A stretch of DNA of 64,000 bases, taken from positions 1 to 64,000 of the forward strand of contig DATIKJ010000051.1 of assembly GCA_035477615.1 (NCBI GenBank), read 5' to 3'. Of this stretch, positions 24,819 through 31,449 are shown piece after piece. This stretch comes from UBA2277 sp035477615 (GTDB lineage: Bacteria > Patescibacteriota > Microgenomatia > UBA1400 > MFAQ01). Position 1 is the stretch's first letter; the number at the start of each line of letters is the position of its first letter. The notes under the pieces are model-generated. The model ran no database searches. It saw only the letters and a program-made list of their open reading frames with translations, and was not told the origin of the DNA. Made by a program: the position numbers and the translations under genes.

Positions 24819-25817
24819 TTAAAAACTATAATTAATTTTCATTGCTGTCTTTACTTGTTCCAATACTTCATCTGATACTTTTCTGCCTTTCTCTACACCA
24901 TCTCTTAGTATTGTATTAATTTTTTCTGGATTATTCTCCAACTCTGCTCTTCTCACTCTCATTGGCTCCAATAAAATGTTTATAGCAACCACCAATTTTT
25001 GTTTAACTTCAACGTCACCCACCGTACCTGCACGATATCGGCTCTTAAGATCCTCAACTTCCTGCCTTTTTGGATTAAATGCATCATGATAAATAAATAC
25101 TGGGTTCCCTTCGACAGTACCAGGATCGGTTGGCTTCAACCTGTTTGGATCGGTATACATACTCATTACCTTCTTCTGCACTTCCTCAGCACTGTCAGAT
25201 AAATATATACAATTCCCAAGACTCTTACTCATTTTTGACTTTCCATCCAAACCTACTAGCCTAGGATAATCTCCGATCAAAGCTTCGGGCTCTTTTAGAA
25301 CCTCTCCATACAAAGAATTGAACTTTCGGGCAATCTCCCTAGTTTGTTCAATCATTGGCAGTTGATCGTCACCTACAGGCACTAGATCGGCATCAAAGGC
25401 CGTTATGTCAGCCGCCTGAGACACGGGGTACATCGCAAAACCAGCAGGAATAGACTCACCATAGCCTTTTTGCTCAATTTCAGCCTTAACTGTCGGATTT
25501 CGGAGAACCCTGTTTAAGCTCACTAAATTCATGTAAAAGACAGTTAGCTCGGCAATGGCTGGTATCTTTGACTGCACGACGATAGTGCTTTTTTCTGGAT
25601 CAATTCCAGCCGCCACGTAATCAAGCACCAAGTCTTTAACTGAGTCAGCCACGATTTGAGGGTCGGCAAAATTGTCGGTCAAAGCTTGTACATCAGCAAT
25701 CAAAACGAACTGCTCATATTCATCCTGCAGTTTTACCCGGTTTGCAAGTGAGCCTACAAAGTGCCCTAAATGCAATCTTCCACTTGGTCTATCTCCTGTC
25801 AGTATTCTTTTTTTCAT
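24819..25817 (-). CDS. trpS: Tryptophanyl-tRNA synthetase
   Basis: Class I enzyme charging tRNA-Trp, 332 residues. GDRPSGRLHLGHFVGSL contains the HIGH equivalent HLGH; VPVGDDQLPMIEQTREIARKFN is the dimer/tryptophan region; KSKMSKSLGNCIYL is the KMSKS loop. It starts 19 bases behind the minus-strand tRNA-Met gene and may be co-transcribed with it; no separate T-box is visible here. Confidence 0.96.
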   Translation of the reverse strand: MKKRILTGDRPSGRLHLGHFVGSLANRVKLQDEYEQFVLIADVQALTDNFADPQIVADSVKDLVLDYVAAGIDPEKSTIVVQSKIPAIAELTVFYMNLVSLNRVLRNPTVKAEIEQKGYGESIPAGFAMYPVSQAADITAFDADLVPVGDDQLPMIEQTREIARKFNSLYGEVLKEPEALIGDYPRLVGLDGKSKMSKSLGNCIYLSDSAEEVQKKVMSMYTDPNRLKPTDPGTVEGNPVFIYHDAFNPKRQEVEDLKSRYRAGTVGDVEVKQKLVVAINILLEPMRVRRAELENNPEKINTILRDGVEKGRKVSDEVLEQVKTAMKINYSF

Positions 25818-25836
25818 ATATCGCTTCTTACTAAAG

Positions 25837-25910
25837 TAGCTGGGGAGAGATTTGAACTCTCGGTCTCTTCTTTATGAATGAAGTGCTTTTACCAACTAAG
25901 CTACCCAGCC
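25837..25910 (-). tRNA. tRNA-Met (CAU), elongator type
   Basis: A 74-base cloverleaf: acceptor GGCUGGG/CCCAGCU (first pair G-U), D-arm GCUU/AAGC, anticodon loop UUCAUAA, T-stem GAGAG/CUCUC with loop UUCAAAU. The 5' half closely matches elongator tRNA-Met (GGCU..GUAGCUNAGUUGGU). The anticodon stem has one A-A mismatch next to the loop. The discriminator is A and CCA is not encoded. A CAU anticodon could also be tRNA-Ile2, but the body fits Met and a tRNA-Ile(UAU) is present nearby. Confidence 0.93.
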
Positions 25911-25969
25911 AGACTACCAGTATTATATCTTAATCACTATCAAATTGGGCACGGAAATCACCAAAAAAG

Positions 25970-25998
25970 TTGTTAATTAGGCTCGATCGTGCTAAAAT
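25970..25998 (+). promoter_or_regulatory. Strong promoter ahead of the initiator-tRNA-like gene
   Basis: TTGTTA (25970-25975), 17-bp spacer, TAAAAT (25993-25998) with an extended -10 TGC. Transcription would begin about ten bases before the tRNA-like sequence. It shows the RNA is probably made. Confidence 0.75.
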
Positions 25999-26015
25999 AC
26001 CCATGTTCGTTAATT

Positions 26016-26088
26016 TGCGGGTGGAAGGTAAGTATCTTGCGAGGCTCATAATCTCGCTTAACTAGGGGGCGGAACCCTAGACCCGCAA
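26016..26088 (+). tRNA. Initiator tRNA (fMet)-like gene with atypical D- and T-arms
   Basis: The 73-base sequence has acceptor UGCGGGU/ACCCGCA plus discriminator A, close to bacterial fMet (GCGGG..CCCGCAAC). The anticodon stem-loop is CGAGG-CUCAUAA-UCUCG with CAU at 26047-26049; CUCAUAA is the classic initiator loop. Deviations: the 1-72 pair is U-A, the initiator GGG/CCC stack is AGG/UCU, the D-loop lacks the invariant GG, and the T-arm (stem UAGGG/CCCUA, loop GGCGGAA) lacks UUC. D- and T-loop contacts are thus lost together. It could be a divergent functional initiator tRNA or a decaying copy. A strong promoter precedes it, and it ends one base before the next gene. Confidence 0.62.
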
Positions 26089-26466
26089 CTATTTTAGAAG
26101 TGCCCACCACTTCTGCCAATTGTCTACCTGTTTTTCTTCAATTTTAGCTTCATTTGTGCCTAACAGGTTGCCTTTTGGTAGTACAGCCACTACTTCTCCT
26201 ACTTTCTGCATATTCAACTGTTCTCTGATGATCTTTTCCTTGAATTCCTCGGTCATCACTGTACTCAGCTTATCCTTTAACATTTGATTTTTTGCCTCTT
26301 CTTCCGCCAATCTGACTTTTGATTCCTCAATCCGACTATACCCCTTTTTAATCTGCCAAAGATCTTTAGCTAGCGAAAAAATAAGTATCCAGGCAACAAC
26401 CAAAATTATGGCCTTAATCCAATCTTTTTTGTGTTCTTTTCTGTTTTCTCTATTTAGGGCTTGCAT
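26089..26466 (-). CDS. FtsB/DivIC-like septum formation protein
   Basis: A 125-residue bitopic protein: basic N-terminus, one transmembrane helix (about 17-38, AIILVVAWILIFSLAKDLW), then a coiled coil (RIEESKVRLAEEEAKNQMLKDKL) and the FKEKIIREQLNMQKVGEVVAVLP motif typical of the DivIC/FtsB family, which bridges division proteins at the septum. It is divergent from the recombinase gene and ends at the tRNA-like gene. Confidence 0.85.
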   Translation of the reverse strand: MQALNRENRKEHKKDWIKAIILVVAWILIFSLAKDLWQIKKGYSRIEESKVRLAEEEAKNQMLKDKLSTVMTEEFKEKIIREQLNMQKVGEVVAVLPKGNLLGTNEAKIEEKQVDNWQKWWALLK

Positions 26467-26490
26467 TTTAAGAACCTAGAGTGTTATAAT
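26461..26490 (+). promoter_or_regulatory. Promoter of the Xer-type recombinase gene
   Basis: TTGCAT (26461-26466), 18-bp spacer, TATAAT (26485-26490), 29 bases before the ATG at 26520. This leader is longer than most in the window, and no clear SD is seen. Confidence 0.65.
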
Positions 26491-26519
26491 AAGTGCCATA
26501 ATAAAATCTGTACCCAATT

Positions 26520-27395
26520 ATGGAACAAATTGACCAAAACATCAAACAAGCTATTACTGCTTTTAAAGCCTTCCTGGCTTCCCAAGGCAGGGCTTCTGCT
26601 ACTATTTTAGCCTACTCAAAAGATATTGAGCAATTGGCTACTTTCGTCGCCAAGTCTAACAAAGCTAACCTCTCCGAAGTAACCAAGGAAGACATTGATG
26701 CCTTCAAAGACAGTCTTTCTGAACAAAACTACACCACCAAATCCATCTCCAGAAAGATCAACTCAATCAAGTCCTTCTTTGCCTATGTTTTGGCCAATGG
26801 TGCTATTTCTGAAAATCCAGCCACAAACGTCACTCACCCCAAGTACGACATCAAACCTCCTCGTATCCTCAACAAAATTGAGTATCGTGCTCTTCGTGAT
26901 GCTTGTCGTGAAGACTTAAGAATGGCTGCCATTGTTGAGCTTCTTCTTCAAACTGGTATGCGTATTTCTGAACTGGCTAACCTCAAAATCGGCGATATCG
27001 ATCTTACGATCAACCAAATCACCATTCGCGCCTACGAATCTCATCCAGAACGTGTCATTCCCCTAAACCAACCTGTTAAAGAGTCTCTTGCTCGTTATAT
27101 GGAAACCCGCCCCAAGAGCGGTAATACCTTCGTTTTCATCACCAAGACTGGTAATGCTTTCTTAATCAGAAACATCCGTTCCAATCTTGACCGTTACTTC
27201 CACATTGCTGGTATTGAAAACGCCAAGGTTAATGACTTAAGACACACTTTCATCGCTCAGCAACTTACTTCTGGTAGTCCTTTGGTCTACATCAGTAAGC
27301 TCGTTGGCCACAAAAGACTTTCTACCACTGAAAAGTATCTTGAATTCATTTCTGAAAAGCCAGCGAAAGATAAGCCAAAGCTTATCGACCTTTAA
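26520..27395 (+). CDS. Tyrosine recombinase, XerC/XerD type
   Basis: A 291-residue site-specific recombinase: N-terminal core-binding SAM-like domain (residues ~5-90) and catalytic domain with Arg in LLLQTGMRISELANL, Arg in NDLRHTFIAQQL, His in LVGHKRLSTTEKYLE and the nucleophile Tyr of KYLE. The first His of the usual HxLRH box is Asn here (VNDLRH), which is uncommon. It is likely the chromosome-dimer resolvase, since no phage or transposon genes surround it. A rho-independent terminator follows at once. Confidence 0.9.
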   Translation: MEQIDQNIKQAITAFKAFLASQGRASATILAYSKDIEQLATFVAKSNKANLSEVTKEDIDAFKDSLSEQNYTTKSISRKINSIKSFFAYVLANGAISENPATNVTHPKYDIKPPRILNKIEYRALRDACREDLRMAAIVELLLQTGMRISELANLKIGDIDLTINQITIRAYESHPERVIPLNQPVKESLARYMETRPKSGNTFVFITKTGNAFLIRNIRSNLDRYFHIAGIENAKVNDLRHTFIAQQLTSGSPLVYISKLVGHKRLSTTEKYLEFISEKPAKDKPKLIDL

Positions 27396-27420
27396 AAAGT
27401 CGCTTTAATTAATTAAAGAA

Positions 27421-27446
27421 GCTAGTCTTTATTGACTAGCTTTTTT
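27421..27446 (+). terminator. Rho-independent terminator of the recombinase gene
   Basis: GCTAGTC-TTTATT-GACTAGC followed by six T residues on the plus strand. It overlaps the 3' end of the convergent 27422-27787 gene. Confidence 0.92.
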
Positions 27447-27787
27447 AATGCCTGCAAAGTTGTCTGAGACAAAAATCCCAGCACCTCTCCCATCTTTTCC
27501 ATCGAGCCCACAGCCAAAGCCAACCATCCTGAAGTAGACTTTCTGGTGTCTTCTACGATCAAGAAGGCATTCCGCACTCCAGAAACCTCCAGTTGTTCTC
27601 CTGTAACCTCATCCTCTACATAAATCGTCACTGGATTACCACTATTTCCCAAGTTCATATTACCTGTGATTACCATCTCTTGCGACCAAGGTGAAACAGA
27701 GGCTGTATCGTTAAGTTCTTCGTCTGGTTGAGCAAGCCTCAGTATTTTATCGTTCTTTGTTTTAACTTTTTTTTGTTTAACTTTCAT
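27422..27787 (-). CDS. Hypothetical protein
   Basis: A 121-residue soluble protein I do not recognise. The N-terminus is very basic (KVKQKKVKTKNDKILRL), the middle looks like a beta-rich segment (VITGNMNLGNSGNPVTIYVEDEVTGEQLEVSG), and the C-terminus is helical (GWLALAVGSMEKMGEVLGFLSQTTLQALKKLV). It lies between the recombinase terminator and tRNA-Ile; its start abuts the tRNA gene within five bases, so it may be transcribed together with the tRNA. Confidence 0.62.
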   Translation of the reverse strand: MKVKQKKVKTKNDKILRLAQPDEELNDTASVSPWSQEMVITGNMNLGNSGNPVTIYVEDEVTGEQLEVSGVRNAFLIVEDTRKSTSGWLALAVGSMEKMGEVLGFLSQTTLQALKKLVNKD

Positions 27788-27791
27788 CTAG

Positions 27792-27865
27792 TGGGCCGAC
27801 CAGGATTCGAACCTGGGACATCGAAGGTATAAGCTTCGCGCTCTAACCAGCTGAGCTATCGGCCC
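27792..27865 (-). tRNA. tRNA-Ile (UAU)
   Basis: A 74-base cloverleaf with acceptor GGGCCGA/UCGGCCC, D-arm GCUC/GAGC, anticodon stem CGAAG/CUUCG around loop CUUAUAC, and T-arm CCAGG-UUCGAAU-CCUGG; discriminator A, no encoded CCA. Bases 34-36 are UAU, which reads AUA. Most bacteria read AUA with a CAU tRNA modified to lysidine by TilS, so a UAU gene is a rare alternative. The acceptor and D-arm sequence look like ordinary tRNA-Ile. Confidence 0.93.
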
Positions 27866-27891
27866 AATCTGCAATATTCTACCATTTCAGG

Positions 27892-30216
27892 TTAAAGATT
27901 ACTTCTTTTTTGAATTTCCTCCTCTACCTCATTCACATCTCTACCGTACTTCAATCTTGACAGTTCTTTAATCATTCTAGAAATTTCAGGGCTACCTTGG
28001 GCCTTCTCTGCCTTTAAATCACGTTCTACATTCATCGAAAAAGGAGGTACTGGTGACTCATTTATAATCGTTTTTGTATAAACAATACGCGCAGGAACAT
28101 TAGTTAAATCACTTTCATTAAAAGTTGGCTCAAACTCCTTAGTCAAAATCTGAGCATCTTGCATACCAACACGATATGTCATTAAAGTACCAACATTTCC
28201 AAATATGGCGTCACGGATATTTTCATCAAGCTGACTAATAAATTGATTGGCCAAAGTAAGTGATACATTATACTTACGCACTTCTGAAAGCATCTGAGCA
28301 AAGTCAGGAGTAGCAAAGTTCTGAAACTCATCAACATATAAATTAAATGGCGGTCTTTGTTCTACTGATACGTTTTGTCGCGATAAAGCCGCCGCCAAAA
28401 TTTTTGGTATTAAAATCAATCCAAGAAAACTGGCATCTTCTTCTCCTAAAAGACCCTTAGCCAACTTCAAGAAAACAATCTTTTTGTTATCCATCGCCTC
28501 GCGGAAATTTAGAGTACTCTTTGATTGACCAATGATATTTCTCACCCTTTTATTAGTAACAAAGCGTCCAAACTTTGAAGAAATATAGTCTAGTGTTTCA
28601 CTTTTATGAAAGTCTGAAGTCTGAGCAATCTGATCCGTCCAATAGCGTCTTACAATTTGATCCTTTACTAAAGGTAGTATTTCCTGTACATACTTTTGGT
28701 CAGTCAACGCACGGTTTACCTCTATAAACGTCGACCCAGGGACCATCGCCACAGTCAACATAGCATTACGAACAGCATGTTCAAATCGAGCCCCAATCAT
28801 GCCAGTTCTGTGTGGATCAAACAGTTTATACATAAGGTTAATAATTGAAGATGCCACCTGGTACATTTCGTCATAATTATTTACCTCGAGCATATTAAAT
28901 CCAATTGGTCTATCATCATCAGTTGGATCAAAGAAAATTACATCTTCAGCTCTCTCGGGGGGAACTAATTCCATCAACTCTTCAATACCCTCACCATGAG
29001 GCTCCAAGAAACACAACCCCCTCCCTGCTCTCATGTCTTGAATAATCATCGACTTTAAAAGCTGGGTTTTACCAGTACCAGTCCTTCCAATGATATACAT
29101 ATGGCGCATTCTGTCTCGATCACCCATATATATATTCCTCTCCTGACCACGATACATCGATCTACCAAGCCACAATCCGTTATCGGGAAAACCTCCTGTC
29201 GCTGGAGCTGCCTTGGCTGTCAACCAATATATATGTGGAGTATCGATAGTCTTATTTGGTAAATGCCAAATAGTAGCCAGCTCATCGGTTGATAATACCG
29301 AGTTATTCCCCCACATGTTTTGATAACGATACAAAAAATCCACCATAAACATTTGTTTCAACCGAATATTTCTACTCGAAAAACTATTCTGACTTCCAGC
29401 AAACTGTGAAAATGTTCCCTTTAAATTTGAAAGATTGGCCTTCGCCATTCCTTCATTTGGAGCTACACTGATTATCCTTATACTCGTCAAAAATCCTACC
29501 TTACTACATTTATTAGTGATTGCCTCCATCTCTTGTGGATTCATCTTAAACTTCGCCTTCTCTGGATTTGCCTCATCTTTCTTCAAACGAGCCACATAAC
29601 CTTCACCCGACTTACTCCAAGAAGACTCTGCTGGTGAAATAATTATCTGAATTGCCGCCGCCTCATTATCTCCAAACTTCGCCAGTGAAGCCGTAATTGC
29701 TGCCAAAGAATCAACTGGTAGCTCTTTGTATGACTTGATTGGTTTAAAACTTGGGTTCTTCAAAGCCAACTCTGTAAAGGCCACTGCCGCATCTTTATAA
29801 AAAATATTGTACTCATCAACTTGTTTAACTTGTGCCCCAGAATACGTCCCTGCAATCAGTTTTTCCACCAACTCCACATTATCTCTGTGGCACGACACAT
29901 AAAATCGAATATCTTCTTTTTTACCCACAATCTCGAGGGACAGATGTTGTTGTGATTTATATTTCTGCCAAAAACCACCTTTTTTAATCGAAAACAAAGA
30001 AGAAAACATCTGTTCTACTGCGTCAACCTTAACTTCATTATCCTTCGGTACCGCAATCTCCATCAGTACAAAATTCATACTCACCGTTTCTCTATTTCTG
30101 TGTCTAAGCCACAAAACAAACATCATCCAACAAAAAATTAGTGCACCAATGACCACAATCAGTCCTAAAATAATTACTGCTGTGTACTGAATCCAATAAC
30201 TGTAGTTATTGATCAT
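27892..30216 (-). CDS. TraG/VirD4-like membrane-anchored ATPase
   Basis: A 774-residue protein with an N-terminal membrane segment (residues ~9-36), a long middle region and a C-terminal P-loop motor. Walker A is GRTGTGKTQLLKSM (~378) and Walker B NLYVDEFQNFATPDFAQML (~623), followed by a TLANQFISQL sensor-like strand; FEPHGEG-like EPHGEGIEEL lies between. This is the VirD4/TraD/DUF87 architecture of coupling proteins. CPR genomes often carry such an ATPase without a full conjugation system; its cargo is unknown. It overlaps the 30213-30578 gene by four bases. Confidence 0.85.
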   Translation of the reverse strand: MINNYSYWIQYTAVIILGLIVVIGALIFCWMMFVLWLRHRNRETVSMNFVLMEIAVPKDNEVKVDAVEQMFSSLFSIKKGGFWQKYKSQQHLSLEIVGKKEDIRFYVSCHRDNVELVEKLIAGTYSGAQVKQVDEYNIFYKDAAVAFTELALKNPSFKPIKSYKELPVDSLAAITASLAKFGDNEAAAIQIIISPAESSWSKSGEGYVARLKKDEANPEKAKFKMNPQEMEAITNKCSKVGFLTSIRIISVAPNEGMAKANLSNLKGTFSQFAGSQNSFSSRNIRLKQMFMVDFLYRYQNMWGNNSVLSTDELATIWHLPNKTIDTPHIYWLTAKAAPATGGFPDNGLWLGRSMYRGQERNIYMGDRDRMRHMYIIGRTGTGKTQLLKSMIIQDMRAGRGLCFLEPHGEGIEELMELVPPERAEDVIFFDPTDDDRPIGFNMLEVNNYDEMYQVASSIINLMYKLFDPHRTGMIGARFEHAVRNAMLTVAMVPGSTFIEVNRALTDQKYVQEILPLVKDQIVRRYWTDQIAQTSDFHKSETLDYISSKFGRFVTNKRVRNIIGQSKSTLNFREAMDNKKIVFLKLAKGLLGEEDASFLGLILIPKILAAALSRQNVSVEQRPPFNLYVDEFQNFATPDFAQMLSEVRKYNVSLTLANQFISQLDENIRDAIFGNVGTLMTYRVGMQDAQILTKEFEPTFNESDLTNVPARIVYTKTIINESPVPPFSMNVERDLKAEKAQGSPEISRMIKELSRLKYGRDVNEVEEEIQKRSNL

Positions 30217-30578
30217 TTTGTTTCAGAAGGAAGATAAAACACTCTCCCTGGGTATTTTTTAATCATCATCACACACCACTCCGAAAGCCAACGCACACTT
30301 TCCCACACTCCCTTATGCAACCCATCAACTACTTCTTGCTTATCCAGTGGCAACACAATACTTGGTTTCGTTTGTATCGCAAACTGCGCTGACACTATTT
30401 TTCCCATATCTCCAACCTGATTATCAGTAGGTGGTTTTGTTTGTTGAGATTGTGTATTGGCTGGCTGTTGTGTTTCAACTTGCTTTTCCACCTTTTCCAC
30501 GTAACTTACCTGCTCAACAGGTTGAGTTATTCCTTCAGGTATAAGTGGATGTTCAATTTCCTTACCTACGGCAGGCAT
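30213..30578 (-). CDS. Hypothetical partner of the TraG-like ATPase
   Basis: A 121-residue protein. The first ~60 residues are disordered and rich in Pro, Gln, Val and Thr (KQVETQQPANTQSQQTKPPT); the rest (LHKGVWESVRWLSEWCVMMIKKYPGRVFYLP) may be an amphipathic domain. There is no signal peptide. Its stop overlaps the ATPase start by four bases, implying translational coupling and a shared role. TATAGT (30585-30590) lies six bases before its ATG, so it heads the transcript. No known family recognised. Confidence 0.7.
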   Translation of the reverse strand: MPAVGKEIEHPLIPEGITQPVEQVSYVEKVEKQVETQQPANTQSQQTKPPTDNQVGDMGKIVSAQFAIQTKPSIVLPLDKQEVVDGLHKGVWESVRWLSEWCVMMIKKYPGRVFYLPSETK

Positions 30579-30584
30579 ACTTCT

Positions 30585-30590
30585 ACTATA
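30585..30590 (-). promoter_or_regulatory. -10 element of the 30213-30578/TraG-like operon (leaderless type)
   Basis: TATAGT exactly six bases upstream of ATG 30578. It lies within the last codons region of the upstream gene's 3' end (stop at 30593). Confidence 0.6.
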
Positions 30591-30592
30591 CC

Positions 30593-31144
30593 TTAAAAGT
30601 CGAGTCCAGAAACAGCCAATACACCCTTGTCGTATGGGTGTTTTATTTTCTTCATTTCCGTCACCAGATCCGCAATTTCTTTTATCTCCCGAGGACAGTC
30701 ATGTCCCGTTAAAACAACATGTGTTTTATCTCTCATCTTGACTATCTCTAAAACATCCTCTATGGTTAAAAGTCTGTCATTTACCGCTCTTAATACTTCA
30801 TCAAGCACTAAAAGATCCACCATACCCCCAGTACCCTCTTTTCCAAACAAAACACTCTTTGCTAATAAAATACCAGATATAGCCGCATTTTTATGCCCAT
30901 CTGGGGTATCGTGATCTATCGGACCACCATAAAATCCTTTTCCTATCCAGTACATCTTCAAATCATTTTGAAATGTCTTTGGAAGTTTCATCTCTGAAAT
31001 TTTCCAAGATTTTTCTTTATACCAAGAAATCCAGACTACTTTTTTTTTGTTTAAAAGCATTCGCACAGTTACTCCTAAAGCTGCGCTAGTTTTCCCCTTT
31101 CCATATCCTTCAAAAACATAAACCAAGCCTTCTTTGATCTTCAT
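30593..31144 (-). CDS. cobO: Cob(I)alamin adenosyltransferase
   Basis: CobA/CobO/BtuR-type enzyme that makes adenosylcobalamin from cob(I)alamin and ATP. It has the P-loop variant FEGYGKGKTSAALG, WISWYKEKSWK, LLVLDEVLRAV and VLTGHDCPREI. I chose ATG 31144, which puts the glycine loop in its normal place; the frame stays open upstream for 34 codons but TATTAT at 31151-31156, six bases before the ATG, argues for a leaderless start. It lies next to nrdJ, whose enzyme needs this coenzyme. Confidence 0.93.
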   Translation of the reverse strand: MKIKEGLVYVFEGYGKGKTSAALGVTVRMLLNKKKVVWISWYKEKSWKISEMKLPKTFQNDLKMYWIGKGFYGGPIDHDTPDGHKNAAISGILLAKSVLFGKEGTGGMVDLLVLDEVLRAVNDRLLTIEDVLEIVKMRDKTHVVLTGHDCPREIKEIADLVTEMKKIKHPYDKGVLAVSGLDF

Positions 31145-31449
31145 ATAAAAATAATACACCTCATCCCCAAAAAATAGTTTTGTAATATACAAAACACACT
31201 CAAATATATAAAAAACTATAGTGTCTAGACACTGTCGTTCAACCAATCCTTAACCAAAAAATGATGCCATTATCAAAAAACAAAAAAAGATTGATACAAA
31301 GCGAAAAAAACCATAAAACCACCTCTTAGCAATGTCAACAAAAGACTGATAGTAATCACAATTACCTAATACCATTAAATACTATCCAAAGAGACTTGTC
31401 AAATTACTCACCGATATCATCAAACTACATCATATCAGTTCCAAATATA
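31145..31449. promoter_or_regulatory. 305-base spacer with cobO promoter and two palindromes
   Basis: The cobO -10 TATTAT is at 31151-31156. A 19-bp palindrome GTTTTGTAATATACAAAAC (31177-31195, 8-bp arms) overlaps the -35 position. Farther up is a perfect 14-bp palindrome AGTGTCTAGACACT (31220-31233). Both look like dimer-binding operators; neither matches the NrdR box well. The remaining ~210 bases up to the nrdJ stop are AT-rich, without any open frame, hairpin terminator or RNA that I can see. Confidence 0.62.

Noticed and set aside
26000..26090. Reading the plus-strand RNA as signal recognition particle (4.5S) RNA
   Set aside because: A GGAA tetranucleotide is present, but the conserved helix 8 sequence is missing, whereas acceptor arm, CUCAUAA loop and 3' AAC match an initiator tRNA.
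31220..31233. AGTGTCTAGACACT as an NrdR box
   Set aside because: It lacks the central AT-rich core of the NrdR consensus and lies downstream of nrdJ, about 75 bases before cobO; it is kept only as an unassigned palindrome.
31145..31246. Longer cobalamin adenosyltransferase starting 34 codons upstream
   Set aside because: The extension is Phe/Tyr/Cys-rich, crosses the palindrome and -10 region, and the conserved domain begins right after ATG 31144.
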